The notes under the pieces were generated by a model that saw only the letters and a program-made list of their open reading frames with translations, was not told the origin of the DNA and did no database searches. A stretch of DNA of 64,000 bases from Megalonaias nervosa (taxonomy: Eukaryota > Mollusca > Bivalvia > Unionida > Unionidae), in NCBI GenBank assembly GCA_016617855.1, contig JAECUM010001877.1:186001-250000 (forward strand), written 5' to 3'. Positions within the stretch are counted from its first letter, which is position 1, and the number at the start of each line of letters is the position of its first letter. The translations under genes were made by a program, and so were the position numbers. Positions 61,662 to 64,000 of the stretch are shown here, in pieces.

Positions 61662-63140
61662 TGCAAATGAGAGATCTTGAAAAGATTAGGATTCAGAGGT
61701 AAATGAGGTGTCCGTTGTTGGTGCAAACGATGGAATTCCATTCATCGTAACAAATTTCATCCTTCGATGAGATTCTAAGCGTTCTTTGTCTAGCTTGGAC
61801 AAAGGTTCCGTTCATTTCAGGACATTCAAAAAACATTCACACACGGTATCAATGATCATTTCATATTATGTTTGAGCTATTTGTTTTCCCATCGATGGAA
61901 TGGATTTTGTTAGTACCTACAACTCATCACAATGTTTGGCTATACGAGCAAATAATCTTTTTTCTCCTTTTTCGGGTGCCCTGGGGGAGGATTGTTATGT
62001 ACCTCTTGGGTGTGACATCTTTTCTTTCAGGATTAAATAACAATGACGTGTATTGCCTCACCCAAGTCGTTATATACTGGAATTCGTTTCCACTGATGGT
62101 CGGTACACCGTATCAGCTTCGAGACGGATATAACTCGATGTGGAGTTGTTTTTAATTGACTCAGCTGTGACAGTTCTTGCTTGGATGAATTCAATAAACT
62201 TTGTAACACTCCTGTTCTCTCTTGGACTTTAGTGTTGGGAGAGGTCACTCTTTTATATCATTAGCTGTAGCTGAAGAAGAAAATATCTTCGCAACCGCTG
62301 GGAAAAAGATTTTGCTTTAGAAATGTATATTTGTTTTCATCACATTAGGAAAGATGAGTGTTAAACAGGTTTGGATGGCATCGTGGTCAACGACGAATTC
62401 GAGGAGGCTGGAGACACTGTCACTGAGGGATGTGGTACTGGTGAGTACCGTCGTGGCCGAGCAGCAATGCCCCTCTTTTTGGTAGGTATTTTCTTTGGAT
62501 GTTTCTTCTTCCTGGGACTTATCATTTTGTTGGGGGTGTGCACTGACCATGACAGCACCACTCTTTTAGATTAGGATTTTTTCTTGGTAGTCACCTGGGC
62601 ATTAGGATGCCATTTAAAGAGGGAACGAATGATTATGTCCCCTTGAGAACAACTGCTTCCCCAGGTTTCAAAATGATATGATGTTTGGTGTGAGTTTCGA
62701 TTCTCGAATCTGTCAGTTGTGACAAGGCTACTTTATGTATTTCAAAAATGCATTTGGTTCTCTGAGGGATGTGTATGTATCTTTGAGGTAATTGATGTGC
62801 GCTCAAAGTAAATCAAAGGGCACGGATCAGTTTGGCTGGAAAATTAGATTGAAAGAAGTCATGTTGACGTTTGTTAGATAGAAAAGTAGGGTAGGGTGGA
62901 ACCAGGGGTGATAAAGATGGGTACGGTTTTAAATAGACAAATTGGCAAAAGGTGTTCGAGTGGTATTGTCGTGCACAATATTCAGCCAAGGAGTTCCTAA
63001 TTGTTTGGCTGACGCTTGCACTTGAGATATTTCTCTTTGACCCTAAAATAAGACCACATATTGGGCATAGAAACCAATGGTACGATGTATTTTACTTTGC
63101 TGAAAGGCATTGTTGATAATGTTAACTCATACTGGCATTA
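61662..63140 (-). other. Unassigned interior of Polinton remnant I
   Basis: Minus ORFs 62248-62033 (71 codons) and 62550-62317 (Ser/Thr-rich) lie between the ATPase and the small ORFs. No family is recognised; they are probably remains of accessory genes. The plus-strand ORFs 61868-62155 and 62371-62574 are hydrophobic shadows. Confidence 0.35.
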
Positions 63141-63149
63141 CGATGATGT

Positions 63150-63582
63150 CCTTTGCGAGTAAACCATTTTAACTGATTCTTCGTCTTCTTCTAACATGAC
63201 ATCGGAGATGACCAGAGGTGCTTCACTCGAGTCAGATACGATGGCATCGTCTTCGCGAAGACTGCCTTTAACAAAGACAATGGATATGGATTCTCCATGA
63301 CTTTCTTGAAGGAGGCTGTAAACCGATTGCCACTCTGTACTGCCACGTGATACGTTGGGGTGAGCAATCAATCAAATGGTCATTGTGTTCCATCACAGGT
63401 TTGACTAATTCGGTTTTGCCTGAATCACGCGGTCCAGCAAACAACATGTTAAACGGATAGCGAATATACAGCACCTGCCAACTATGACGATCTAAATTTT
63501 CTTCGATTCCTTTGAGAACAGAGGAAGAGGTGTTCAAATTTCTGAGAATAAAATGAAAGGAGATTTCATATTTTGATGACAC
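63150..63582 (-). pseudogene. Genome-packaging ATPase remnant (FtsK/HerA type, Polinton I)
   Basis: ORF 63582-63268 contains YPFNMLFAGPRDSGKTELVK, a Walker A loop (GxxxxGKT, 63435-63412) in the typical Polinton context. In the next frame, ORF 63371-63138 carries W-Q-S-V-Y, then APLVISDVMLEEDEES, which fits the Walker B strand (~63215-63195), and a QRTSS segment where relatives have (T/R)-G-S-H-H. One frameshift near 63375 separates them; otherwise both motifs survive. The enzyme pumps the element's DNA into the capsid. Confidence 0.8.
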
Positions 63583-64000
63583 GTTTGGGTGTTTAAGAAT
63601 TTAATTACAAAAGCAGCTATGAGACAAATGATTATGTACGTCTAATCTAAATCAAAATCACAAATTACAAACAAGTCTATTTTCAACATTAGAAGGAGAT
63701 GTGTCTCAGGAAATATAATGACACCCTGAAATGTTTTTTTTTTTCTCTACGCCCCTTACTGTCTCGAAATTTCACTTCAGTGTTTCTCCCTCATTAATTT
63801 CGACTGTACTGTCATAAACGTGGTTTCCCTCTTGTGTTCTTATACAACTGTGTCTAACATGGGTTAAATGTCACGTTGCTCACATTTGCTTCTAAGTAAA
63901 CTTCATTTCTTGAACCAATTACAAATCTCTTTGTCATTATTAGTCACTTCTTGCGTCCAAACTGTTTCCAATGTTGGTGTGCGTCGAATGATACATACAC
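63583..64000. other. No recognisable feature
   Basis: A/T-rich. I see neither a further Polinton gene nor a terminal inverted repeat, so I cannot place the right border of element I. Confidence 0.4.

Overview
This is animal nuclear DNA, most likely from a mollusc or another lophotrochozoan. The sequence is A+T-rich and gene-poor, with GT-AG introns, tRNA-derived SINEs, non-LTR and LTR retrotransposon fragments, many short tandem arrays, and repeats reading '..gaccttgacctttgacc..' of a kind I associate with bivalve genomes. Nothing looks bacterial: there are no operons, and nearly all short ORFs are chance.

One host gene is certain. The left 24 kb holds the 5' part of a serum response factor (SRF) gene on the minus strand. 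Exon 1 (23874-23461) carries the start codon, an acidic segment and the first part of the MADS box. Exon 2 (22517-22254) completes the MADS/SAM domain. Exon 3 (5518-5251) begins the Ser/Thr/Gln-rich activation region. All three junctions have canonical splice signals, and the reading frame carries through. The last exons are not seen and probably lie left of base 1. Intron 2 is about 16.7 kb and full of tandem arrays, with one clean MITE insertion and a 103-bp palindrome. Upstream of exon 1, three perfect CC(A/T)6GG CArG boxes sit about 20 bp apart (24075-24124). This suggests that SRF regulates its own gene.

From 25 to 42 kb is a repeat graveyard. It holds a hAT-like MITE, a pogo/Tigger-like MITE abutting a Ty3/Gypsy reverse-transcriptase fragment, a 25-bp tandem array, a foldback element, a tRNA-derived SINE, a non-LTR retrotransposon 3' end with a (gat)n tail, an L1/Tx1-type LINE broken into pieces, a LINE ORF1-like fragment, and a zinc-finger-like pseudogene.

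From about 43 to 64 kb the DNA is visibly richer in G+C and contains two decayed Polinton/Maverick-type (adintovirus-like) elements, both on the minus strand. Element II (about 43-52 kb) has a protein-primed-type family B DNA polymerase, a capsid-like segment and an adenain-like protease. Element I (about 57-63.6 kb, possibly running past the window) has a packaging ATPase, a retroviral-type integrase, two structural-protein segments and a second adenain-like protease. All are broken by stops and frameshifts, and several catalytic residues are lost, so I read them as fossils. Between them (52.3-57 kb) are two copies of a dispersed repeat, a near-perfect 48-bp inverted repeat and a long (TA)n tract.
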